From Actinomycetes bacterium (GTDB lineage: Bacteria > Actinomycetota > Acidimicrobiia > Acidimicrobiales > Palsa-688), in contig JAKAXN010000326.1 in the NCBI GenBank assembly GCA_021816565.1, forward strand, positions 1 to 5,376: a DNA stretch of 5,376 bases, read 5' to 3'. The position numbers and the translations under genes were made by a program. Every line of letters begins with the position of its first letter. Positions within the stretch are counted from its first letter, which is position 1. Under the pieces are notes generated by a model. It saw only the letters and a list, made by a program, of their open reading frames with translations. It did no database searches and was not told the DNA's origin. Positions 1 through 5,376 of this stretch are shown one piece after another.

Positions 1-31
1 GATCTAGCCGGTACCGGTCCGCGGCGGGACC

Positions 32-3000
32 GTGCTGGTCAACCGCCGGACCGGGGCGTTCAACTTCCTGGAGCCCGACGACTACGTCACCGACCCGAAC
101 GGCCCGGGTGTCGGGCTCGGCTCGCTGTCCGGCGTGACCGGAGCCGAGGGGCTGGCCAGCGGCCCCGACGCCTACATAGTGCGCTCCGCCCCCCGCTCCA
201 CCGTCTCGCTGGTCGGCCCCCAGACGGTCGCCTCGGCGGCCCGGGCCCCAGGCTCGACGGTGCCCCCGCTCGGCTTCGCGTCCCTGGCCGGCCCGGTGGC
301 GCTGCGGCCCGGTTCGGCCGCCGTGGCCGGTGGCGACCTGTGGGTGCTGGTCGGCTCCGGGCCGGCCTGCCGGGCCGAGCGGCTGCGCCCCGCCGCCGCC
401 GGCGCCGACCAGCTGGCCGTCACTCCCGAGGCCGCCCTGCGGGCCGGCTGCCGGGCCGCCGCCATCGAGTCGGCCGGATCGTCGGTGGCCGTGGCCGCCC
501 CCGGCCGGGTGAGCGTCTACCGGCCCGGATCCCGGCCGCTGACGGTCAGCGTCCCGGCCACCGCCTCGGCCGGGCGGATCGTGGCGGTGACCGGCGCCGG
601 GCCCGGCTTCCTCTTCCTGGCCCACCTGCGGGGGGGCTGGTACCTGTACGGGGTGGGCTCCGGGGCCGGGGTGCGGGGCCCGTTCCACCTGGCCGGCTTC
701 CCCGGTGACGCCGACCCGGTGGTGCCGGTGCTGTCCGGCGGTTACCTCTACACCCTCGACCAGGGGGCCGGGCCCCGCCCCGAGCTGTGGAGCATCGACC
801 CGGCCAACGGCCGCATGGCCCCGGTGGCCGGCGCCCCCCGGTACCCGCTGCGCAGCGCCTCGGAGAGAAGCAGCTTCCAGGGCGCCCAGGTGCTCGTCGA
901 CGGGCCCCGGGTGGTGTTCAACAACCCGCAGAGCCTCGAGGCGCTGGTCGTCTTCACCGACGGATCCCATCGGCCGGTCGTGGTCGACAAGAGCGCCGCG
1001 GTGGCCGTGAGCACCACCGGCCCGGCCGACCTCAACGTGGCCCCGCCCACCACCGCCCCGGCGTCGGGGGCCGGGCAGAAGAGCCGGGCCGGTTCCACCC
1101 CGGCCAACCAGCCGGTCCCGGTCGCCCAGCCGGTCAGCCAGAAGGTCACCTGCGCCAACACCACCCAGAAGCCCTACGCCCCCCAGATCACATCGGTCAC
1201 CCCGTCGTCGGGAACCGCCCTGGTGGCGTGGTCCTACGAGCTGCTCGACCAGACCGACTGCGAGCCGTCGTCGTGGTCGGTGCGCATCACCGCCCTGTCG
1301 GGCTCGCACCAGCCCTCGCAGCCCACCCGGGTGCTGTACGGCCAGAACCAGTACCTGTTCACCGGCCTGCGCCCGGCCACCAGGTACTCGGTGGTGGTCA
1401 CCGCCTTCATCAACGCCCAGTCCACCCCCTCCAGCCCGGCCACCTTCACCACCTCGGCCCGCGGTCCCGACGCCCCGCTGTCGGTGACCACCACCTCCGA
1501 CGGCCAGGGGGACTGGGTGGTGTCGTGGAAGCCCTGCTCGGAGGCCGCCAACCCCAGCTGCGTCGTCCCCGCCGACCAGTGGTCGGTGATCGGCTCGGCC
1601 TGCGGGGGCAGCTACGTCGGCACCCCGCCCACGGTCCAGGTGGCCGGCGGGACCGACACGGTGACCATCAACGCCGACAACCTGGGCCTGCTCGGCGAGT
1701 CGCTCAGCTTCAGCGTCGAGGGCAGCCTGGCGTCGGGCCTGACCGGCAACCCCACCGCGGACGGCACCTGCACCGAGGCGTGGCGCAAGCCCGACGCCAG
1801 CGCCATCTCCCTCACTGGCGCAGGCGCCGCCTCCGGGCCCACCATCACCGCCACCCTGCAGGTGTCGGCCACCGGCAACGCCGTCGAGGACTTCGGGACG
1901 CTGCCGTCGGAGACCGACTTCGTCTACTCCGTGGGCGGCCGGACGGTGGGCCCCACCAGCAGCCTGCGGGTGACCGTCCCCGACCTGCCCGCCGGCCGGC
2001 CCCTCACCCCGACCGTCGAGGTGTACCCGGCCGGTCATCCCGACGCCGCGGTGACTGTCACCGGGTCCCCCTTCTCCCAGACCCTGCCGTGGCCGGCGGA
2101 CCTGCAGGGAGGCACCCGGGTGGTCCCGGCCGTCGGCTCGGACCCCAACTCCGGGACCATAACCGTCGAGTTCCCCCCGGACCTGCCGGCCGGCCCGCTC
2201 AGCGCCGCCAACGTGGCCGTCACCTGCGGATCGACCGCCATCCCCGAGCCCGGCGGTCCGGTCACCGGCGGCCGGCTGTCGTACCCAATGGACCTGATCG
2301 ACAGCGGCGGGGCCTGCTCGCTGTCGCTCACCCTCGACGACACCGCCTCCCCCGACCCCTACGGCGGGCCGTCCCCGCAGGTGACGGCCGCCTTCGCCAT
2401 CGGCAGCCAGCCGAGCTACAGCTTCTCCGCCACCGTCACCCGCAGCTGCCAGCTCAACTTCGTGTGCGGTCTCGGTGGCCAGCCGTTCCAGGTGGTCGTC
2501 GACAGCACCGTCCACGGCCCGCTGAGCGCCGGCGGTGACTGGGCGGTGTCGTCGAGCGGCGGCCCGGCCAACCTGTGCGCCAGCACCCAGGGCCTGCCCG
2601 GGCCCAACTTCCCCTACACCTTCGACCTGCCGGGGGCCTGCCCGAGCCCGTCGGGGGTGGACGTCACCGTCTCCTACCGCTATCTCGGCCAGACCGTGTC
2701 AGTGGACGCCGGCTCCCCGAGCGGCGCCGGGGCACCGCCCACCACCACCCCGGGCCCGTCCACCACGACCACCACCGTCGCCCCCACGACCACCACCACC
2801 CCGGGCGGCCCCACCACCACGACCTGCCCGCCGGCGCCGACCACCACCGCCCCGACCGCCACCACGGCCCCGCCGGCCTCCGCCACCACCACCGGGGTCA
2901 AGGCGGCCGCCACCGTCGCATCCACCGCCGCGCCCACCACGGCCGCCCCCACCACCGCGGCTCCGACCACCGCGCCGGGCACCACCGCCCCGGCCCCGTG

Positions 3001-3193
3001 CACCGCCGGCGCCTACCGCGGCGTCACCCCCGGCACCGCCCTGGCCTCGTCGGTCGCGCCGGCCCCGGCCCGGGTGGACCCGGTGGCCCGGGACCTGATC
3101 GGCTGGCTCCTGGCCGCTCTGGGCCTGGCCTGGGTCATCTCCGCCGCCCGCAGGGCGCGGTCGCGCCTGTCCACCAAGAAGGGACGTACATGA
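32..3193 (+). CDS. Membrane-anchored surface protein with fibronectin type III and beta-propeller-like regions (N-terminus probably missing)
   Basis: This is a predicted cell-surface protein of unknown function, 1053 residues from the GTG at 32. Residues 1-325 contain repeated short beta-strand units (for example GGDLWVLVGSG, GGYLYTLDQG and ALVVFTDGS) that resemble beta-propeller blades. Residues about 382-477 form a recognisable fibronectin type III domain: P-x-P start, LVAW strand, FTGLRPATRYSVVVTAF core, and an SPATFTT end. Residues about 479-585 look like a second, divergent Fn3 domain. Residues 590-895 look like further Ig-like beta domains that I cannot assign. Residues 901-990 are a Thr/Pro/Ala stalk. 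A single hydrophobic helix follows at 1022-1039 (LIGWLLAALGLAWVISAA), then a basic tail (RRARSR). There are 16 cysteines, mostly in the beta domains, which suits an exported protein with disulfides. No signal peptide follows the GTG, no convincing ribosome binding site precedes it (GGGA lies only 2 bases away), and a TAG at 5-7 closes the frame upstream. The true start is therefore probably outside the window. The stop overlaps the MoxR start by 4 bases. Coding status is secure; the start and the function are not. Confidence 0.9.
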   Translation: MLVNRRTGAFNFLEPDDYVTDPNGPGVGLGSLSGVTGAEGLASGPDAYIVRSAPRSTVSLVGPQTVASAARAPGSTVPPLGFASLAGPVALRPGSAAVAGGDLWVLVGSGPACRAERLRPAAAGADQLAVTPEAALRAGCRAAAIESAGSSVAVAAPGRVSVYRPGSRPLTVSVPATASAGRIVAVTGAGPGFLFLAHLRGGWYLYGVGSGAGVRGPFHLAGFPGDADPVVPVLSGGYLYTLDQGAGPRPELWSIDPANGRMAPVAGAPRYPLRSASERSSFQGAQVLVDGPRVVFNNPQSLEALVVFTDGSHRPVVVDKSAAVAVSTTGPADLNVAPPTTAPASGAGQKSRAGSTPANQPVPVAQPVSQKVTCANTTQKPYAPQITSVTPSSGTALVAWSYELLDQTDCEPSSWSVRITALSGSHQPSQPTRVLYGQNQYLFTGLRPATRYSVVVTAFINAQSTPSSPATFTTSARGPDAPLSVTTTSDGQGDWVVSWKPCSEAANPSCVVPADQWSVIGSACGGSYVGTPPTVQVAGGTDTVTINADNLGLLGESLSFSVEGSLASGLTGNPTADGTCTEAWRKPDASAISLTGAGAASGPTITATLQVSATGNAVEDFGTLPSETDFVYSVGGRTVGPTSSLRVTVPDLPAGRPLTPTVEVYPAGHPDAAVTVTGSPFSQTLPWPADLQGGTRVVPAVGSDPNSGTITVEFPPDLPAGPLSAANVAVTCGSTAIPEPGGPVTGGRLSYPMDLIDSGGACSLSLTLDDTASPDPYGGPSPQVTAAFAIGSQPSYSFSATVTRSCQLNFVCGLGGQPFQVVVDSTVHGPLSAGGDWAVSSSGGPANLCASTQGLPGPNFPYTFDLPGACPSPSGVDVTVSYRYLGQTVSVDAGSPSGAGAPPTTTPGPSTTTTTVAPTTTTTPGGPTTTTCPPAPTTTAPTATTAPPASATTTGVKAAATVASTAAPTTAAPTTAAPTTAPGTTAPAPCTAGAYRGVTPGTALASSVAPAPARVDPVARDLIGWLLAALGLAWVISAARRARSRLSTKKGRT
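2732..3001 (+). repeat. Thr/Pro/Ala-rich stalk coding region (low complexity)
   Basis: This stretch encodes residues 901-990 of the surface protein. It is almost entirely Thr, Pro and Ala, written largely as ACC/ACG, CCC/CCG and GCC codons. It holds a perfect 17-base direct repeat (2739-2755 and 2790-2806, offset 51 bases, so in frame) and other ACC-rich runs. Two cysteines, C932 and C990, lie within it and at its end. Known biology: such segments act as extended, often O-glycosylated wall-spanning stalks between a membrane anchor and surface domains. Glycosylation here is inference. The low complexity makes length variation by slippage plausible. Confidence 0.9.
2927..2971 (+). repeat. Three tandem AAPTT pentapeptide repeats
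   Basis: Three consecutive 15-base units each encode Ala-Ala-Pro-Thr-Thr (residues 966-980 of the surface protein). The third-position bases differ between units (for example gcc gcg ccc acc acg versus gcg gct ccg acc acc). The peptide repeat is therefore conserved while the DNA has drifted, which suggests selection on the peptide rather than a very recent duplication. Confidence 0.85.
3179..3184 (+). promoter_or_regulatory. Ribosome binding site of the MoxR gene
   Basis: AAGGGA lies 5 bases before the ATG at 3190, within the last codons of the surface-protein gene. It is the only clear Shine-Dalgarno-like site at the three junctions. It supports the ATG at 3190 over any start further upstream in the same frame, where the frame runs open only as a shadow of the Thr-rich gene. 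Confidence 0.75.
3190..3193 (+). other. ATGA stop/start overlap, surface protein to MoxR
   Basis: The MoxR start ATG (3190-3192) and the surface-protein stop TGA (3191-3193) share bases. With the Shine-Dalgarno-like site just upstream, this arrangement supports both fresh initiation and coupled re-initiation. It ties the surface protein to the MoxR system in one transcript. Confidence 0.93.
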
Positions 3194-4158
3194 GCAGCAC
3201 CGTAGAGATGCAGGGCTTCGTTCAGCGCTTCGACCGCCTGGTCGCCAACGTGTCGCGCGTCATGCATGGCAAGGACCAGGTGGTGCGGGCCGCCCTCACC
3301 TGCGTCCTGGCCGAGGGCCACCTCCTGATCGAGGACGTCCCCGGGGTGGGCAAGACCTCGCTGGCCCGGGCCATCGCCGCCTCGGTCGCGCTCACCTGGA
3401 ACCGCATCCAGTTCACCCCGGACCTCCTGCCGACCGACGTGACCGGGGTGTCGGTGTTCGACCAGGCCACGTCGACGTTCAGCTTCCGGCCCGGGCCGGT
3501 GTTCGCCAACATCGTCCTCGGCGACGAGATCAACCGGGCCTCGCCCAAGACCCAGTCCGCCCTCCTCGAGGTGATGCAGGAGCAGACGGTGACCACCGAC
3601 GCCACTGTCTACCGGGTGCCCCGCCCGTTCGTGGTGGTGGCCACCCAGAACCCCATCGACCTGGAGGGCACCTACATCCTCCCCGAGGCCCAGCTGGACC
3701 GCTTCTTGATGCGTATCGAGATCGGCTACCCCGGCGCCGATGCCGAGGCCGCGGTGCTGCGCAGTGAGAAGGACGAGCCGACCGTCTCCACCCTGTCACC
3801 GGTGATGACAGGCGAGGAGCTCCTGGAGATGGTCGAGTTCGTCAAGCGCAGCGTCGAGGTCGCCCCGGCCATCGAGAACTACATCGTCGCCCTGTGCGCC
3901 TCCACCCGTTCGCTGCCGGAGGTGCGCCTCGGGGTGTCACCCCGGGGCGGGCTGGCCCTGCTGCGAGCCGCCCGGGTGGCCGCAGCCGCGGCCGGCCGCA
4001 GCTACGTCACCCCCGACGACGTCAAAGCCATGGCCCAGTCCACCCTGGCCCACCGGGTGATCATGCGCCCCGACGCCGAGATCCAGGGCCGCACCGCGGC
4101 CGACGTGGTGGCCCGGGCCCTCCAGTCGGTCCCGGTGCCGCGCACCCTGCTGCGGTGA
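3190..4158 (+). CDS. MoxR-family AAA+ ATPase
   Basis: This is a cytoplasmic AAA+ ATPase of the MoxR family, 322 residues, which is about the usual family length and appears complete. Motifs in order: Walker A PGVGKT at 51-56 (K55, T56); Walker B region IVLGDEINRA with D112 and E113, followed by SPKTQSALLEVMQE at 118-131; sensor 1 in ATQNPI (N154); the family signature EGTYILPEAQLDRF at 159-172 with the arginine-finger candidate R171; and sensor 2 in GVSPRGG (R252). All key catalytic residues are present. Small departures from common forms are Gly111 before the Walker B Asp and Ile163 where Pro is frequent. MoxR proteins are thought to act as ATP-driven chaperones working with vWA-like partners to mature or activate client proteins. 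The adjacent DUF58 gene is the expected partner. The ATG overlaps the stop of the surface-protein gene (ATGA) and the TGA overlaps the DUF58 start (GTGA). Family assignment is very secure; the client is unknown. Confidence 0.98.
   Translation: MSSTVEMQGFVQRFDRLVANVSRVMHGKDQVVRAALTCVLAEGHLLIEDVPGVGKTSLARAIAASVALTWNRIQFTPDLLPTDVTGVSVFDQATSTFSFRPGPVFANIVLGDEINRASPKTQSALLEVMQEQTVTTDATVYRVPRPFVVVATQNPIDLEGTYILPEAQLDRFLMRIEIGYPGADAEAAVLRSEKDEPTVSTLSPVMTGEELLEMVEFVKRSVEVAPAIENYIVALCASTRSLPEVRLGVSPRGGLALLRAARVAAAAAGRSYVTPDDVKAMAQSTLAHRVIMRPDAEIQGRTAADVVARALQSVPVPRTLLR
4155..4158 (+). other. GTGA stop/start overlap, MoxR to DUF58
   Basis: The DUF58 start GTG (4155-4157) overlaps the MoxR stop TGA (4156-4158). 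The preceding bases are pyrimidine-mixed with no purine-rich site, so DUF58 synthesis probably relies on ribosomes finishing MoxR. This would keep the two partners in a fixed ratio. Confidence 0.9.
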
Positions 4159-5291
4159 CCAGGCTGGGGCTGGCGGCCGGCCCCGTCGGCCTGGCCCTCC
4201 TGGTGCTGGGCCTGGCCGCCCACTGGCAGCCTGTCGGCGTGCTCGGCGCCGGCCTGGTGGTGCTGGTGGCCGGCTCGCTGGCCTACGTGGCCCGCCGGCC
4301 CCGGCTGGCCCTCGAGCGGGCGGTGGAGCCGCCGCGGGTGGAGAAGGGCCAGCCGGCCATCGCGGTGATCCACGTGACCAACCTGTCCCGGCGGACCGTC
4401 GGCGCCCTGGCCATCGAGCAGCGGCTCGGCGACCGGCCCATCGCCGCTCGCCTGCCCCGGCTGAGGCCGGGGGAGCGGGGGTTGCGCACCTACCGGCTGC
4501 CGACCTCCAGCCGGGGCACCTTCGAGGTGGGCCCGGTGGAGATGCCCCGCGCCGACCCGTTCGGTCTGTGCCGCACGGTGCAGCGCATGGGCGAGCCGCA
4601 GCAGATCTCGGTGCACCCCCGCCTGCTCACGCTGCGCCCGCTGCCCACCGGGATCTCCCGCAACCTGGAGGGACCCTCGAGCGACACCGCCCCGCAGGGC
4701 AGCGTCACGTTCCACCGGCTGCGCGAGTACGTGGTGGGTGACGACCTGCGCACCGTGCACTGGCCGTCGACCGCCCGGACGGGGCGCCTGGTGGTCCGCC
4801 ACAACGTCGACACCGCCCAGCCCTACACCGTCTGTCTCTTGGATCTCGACCCGTCCGGCTACTCGGCCGAGTCGTTCGAGGAGGCGGTGGACGTGGCTGC
4901 GTCGGTGGCGGTGTCGATGTCCGCCGGCCGGGCCCCGGTCCAGCTGCGCACCACCGCCGGGGACCGCCTGGGCGGCCCGGCGTACCGGGACCCCACCGCT
5001 GCGGTCGACTACCTGACCGGGGTGGCCCCCGACCCGTCCGGGTCGCTGGAGGCGGAGCTGATCCTTCTGCGCCGCGACCGGGGCGGCACCGCGCTGGTGG
5101 TCGTGACCGGCCGGCTGGACCCGGCCAGCCTGCCCACCGCCGCGGCCCTCAGGCGCCGCTTCGACCGGGTGATCGTGATCTCGGTGGTGGACCGCCCCGG
5201 CCGGGTACCGATGCACCCCGGCCTGGTGGTGGTGGAGGCGTCGGGCGCCGACGACCTGGCCCGCCGGTGGAACGCCGGGTTGGCCCGGTGA
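4155..5291 (+). CDS. DUF58 membrane protein (vWA-like MoxR partner)
   Basis: This 378-residue protein belongs to the DUF58 family, which accompanies MoxR ATPases. Two N-terminal hydrophobic helices (about 5-22 and 27-46) are followed by the basic RRPR, so most of the protein should be cytoplasmic after a hairpin anchor. Residues 50-165 form a beta-rich segment ending with the typical 'RADPFGL' turn (132-138). The DUF58 signature FHRLREYVVGDDLRTVHW is at 186-203, followed by STARTGRLVVR. After it comes a von Willebrand A-like portion: a hydrophobic strand and CLLDLDPSGYS (227-237). This resembles a metal-site DxSxS motif, but the third position is Tyr (D232, S234, Y236), so metal binding is doubtful. 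The GTG at 4155 was chosen because it makes a GTGA overlap with the MoxR stop and places the first helix at the N-terminus. There is no good Shine-Dalgarno site, so translation probably depends on coupling. Upstream extension of the frame would lie inside the MoxR gene. The biochemical role of DUF58 is not established. Confidence 0.96.
   Translation: MTRLGLAAGPVGLALLVLGLAAHWQPVGVLGAGLVVLVAGSLAYVARRPRLALERAVEPPRVEKGQPAIAVIHVTNLSRRTVGALAIEQRLGDRPIAARLPRLRPGERGLRTYRLPTSSRGTFEVGPVEMPRADPFGLCRTVQRMGEPQQISVHPRLLTLRPLPTGISRNLEGPSSDTAPQGSVTFHRLREYVVGDDLRTVHWPSTARTGRLVVRHNVDTAQPYTVCLLDLDPSGYSAESFEEAVDVAASVAVSMSAGRAPVQLRTTAGDRLGGPAYRDPTAAVDYLTGVAPDPSGSLEAELILLRRDRGGTALVVVTGRLDPASLPTAAALRRRFDRVIVISVVDRPGRVPMHPGLVVVEASGADDLARRWNAGLAR
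5288..5291 (+). other. GTGA stop/start overlap, DUF58 to fourth gene
   Basis: GTG (5288-5290) overlaps the DUF58 stop TGA (5289-5291). The nearest purine-rich stretch, GGTGGA at 5266-5271, is 16 bases before the start and too far to be a normal ribosome binding site, so coupling is again likely. Confidence 0.7.
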
Positions 5292-5376
5292 GCGCTCCCG
5301 CCGCTTCCAGGCGCCAGGTGCGCCTCCCGTGGACGGGCTCCCGGCGGGGCCTGCTGCGGTTCTGGCCGGCCGGGAC
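5288..5376 (+). CDS. Start of a fourth operon gene, possibly transglutaminase-like membrane protein (3' end outside window)
   Basis: Twenty-nine codons are visible from the GTG at 5288, which overlaps the DUF58 stop in a GTGA. The frame stays open to the window end. The peptide begins VSAPAASRRQVRLPW and continues with a basic, Trp-containing segment (SRRGLLRFWPAG). A short basic N-terminus like this often precedes the first membrane helix of a polytopic protein. In many actinobacteria a DUF3488/transglutaminase-core membrane protein follows MoxR and DUF58, so that is the leading guess. It rests on gene order only, since no domain is visible. A GTG at 5318 with AGG six bases upstream is an alternative start. 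Other membrane proteins remain possible. Confidence 0.6.
   Translation, partial: MSAPAASRRQVRLPWTGSRRGLLRFWPAG

Noticed and set aside
630..636. Run of seven G as a possible frameshift site
   Set aside because: The surface-protein frame continues sensibly on both sides (LAHLRGGWYLYG), so there is no sign of an error or programmed shift.
761..782. GC-rich near-palindrome (gggccgggcccc region) as a terminator or operator
   Set aside because: It lies inside the coding region with no T-tract. Such near-palindromes are expected by chance at this base composition.
787..2538. A 583-codon + strand frame overlapping the surface-protein gene
   Set aside because: The product is an Arg/Pro/Gly/His-rich string without domains. 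The alternative frame contains the Fn3 domain, paired cysteines and a membrane anchor, so this is a frame shadow.
2680..3003. Minus-strand Val/Ala/Gly-rich open frame opposite the Thr-rich stalk
   Set aside because: It is the direct complement of ACC/GCC/CCC repeats, giving GVV/GAV repeats. It could pass for a hydrophobic protein but has no start context and no independent support.
2575..3189. Upstream extension of the MoxR frame into the Thr-rich gene
   Set aside because: The extra 205 codons are His/Arg/Pro-rich shadow sequence. MoxR proteins normally begin close to the ATG at 3190, which has a ribosome binding site.
3894..4154. Upstream extension of the DUF58 frame into MoxR
   Set aside because: The extra residues are Arg/Pro/Gly-rich shadow sequence with no similarity to DUF58, and the GTG at 4155 places a membrane helix at the N-terminus as expected.
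4002..5216. A 404-codon open frame on the minus strand across MoxR and DUF58
   Set aside because: Its translation is low-complexity, rich in His, Arg, Gly and Gln, as expected for the complement of GC-rich codons. It has no recognisable domain, and it lies opposite two clearly conserved genes.

Overview
The window reads as GC-rich actinobacterial DNA: G or C fills most third codon positions, genes start with GTG or ATG, and all coding is on the + strand. The Thr/Pro/Ala-rich stalk of the first protein, with runs such as TTTTT and AAPTT, recalls secreted proteins of Acidimicrobiia and related high-GC actinobacteria. That lineage guess is inference from style, not from a search.

Layout: one tightly packed operon with no intergenic DNA. 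(1) Positions 1-3193 hold a large surface protein whose N-terminus appears to be missing. It has a beta-propeller-like N-terminal part, a fibronectin type III domain, further divergent Ig-like beta domains, a Thr-rich stalk and one C-terminal membrane anchor with a short basic cytoplasmic tail. (2) 3190-4158 encodes a complete MoxR-family AAA+ ATPase. (3) 4155-5291 encodes a complete DUF58 membrane protein with a degenerate von Willebrand A-like region. (4) From 5288 to the window end lie the first 29 codons of a fourth gene. By position it is probably the transglutaminase-like membrane protein that usually follows MoxR-DUF58 pairs, but too little is present to show this.

Each of the three junctions is a 4-base stop/start overlap (ATGA, GTGA, GTGA), so the four products are probably translationally coupled. 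MoxR ATPases paired with DUF58/vWA-like proteins are regarded as chaperone-like systems that mature or assemble partner proteins. Here the first gene of the coupled set is a large, cysteine-bearing, membrane-anchored surface protein. The most interesting hypothesis is that it is the dedicated client or sensor of the MoxR-DUF58-(transglutaminase) machine at the cell envelope.

The main anomaly is at the left edge. The surface protein's reading frame is closed by an in-frame TAG at 5-7, and the first available start (GTG at 32) gives a protein with no signal peptide, although the protein ends in a type I-style anchor that requires export. Either the sequence edge is artefactual or frameshifted, or the gene is 5'-broken. 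No promoter, terminator, RNA gene, CRISPR array, insertion sequence or attachment site was seen.
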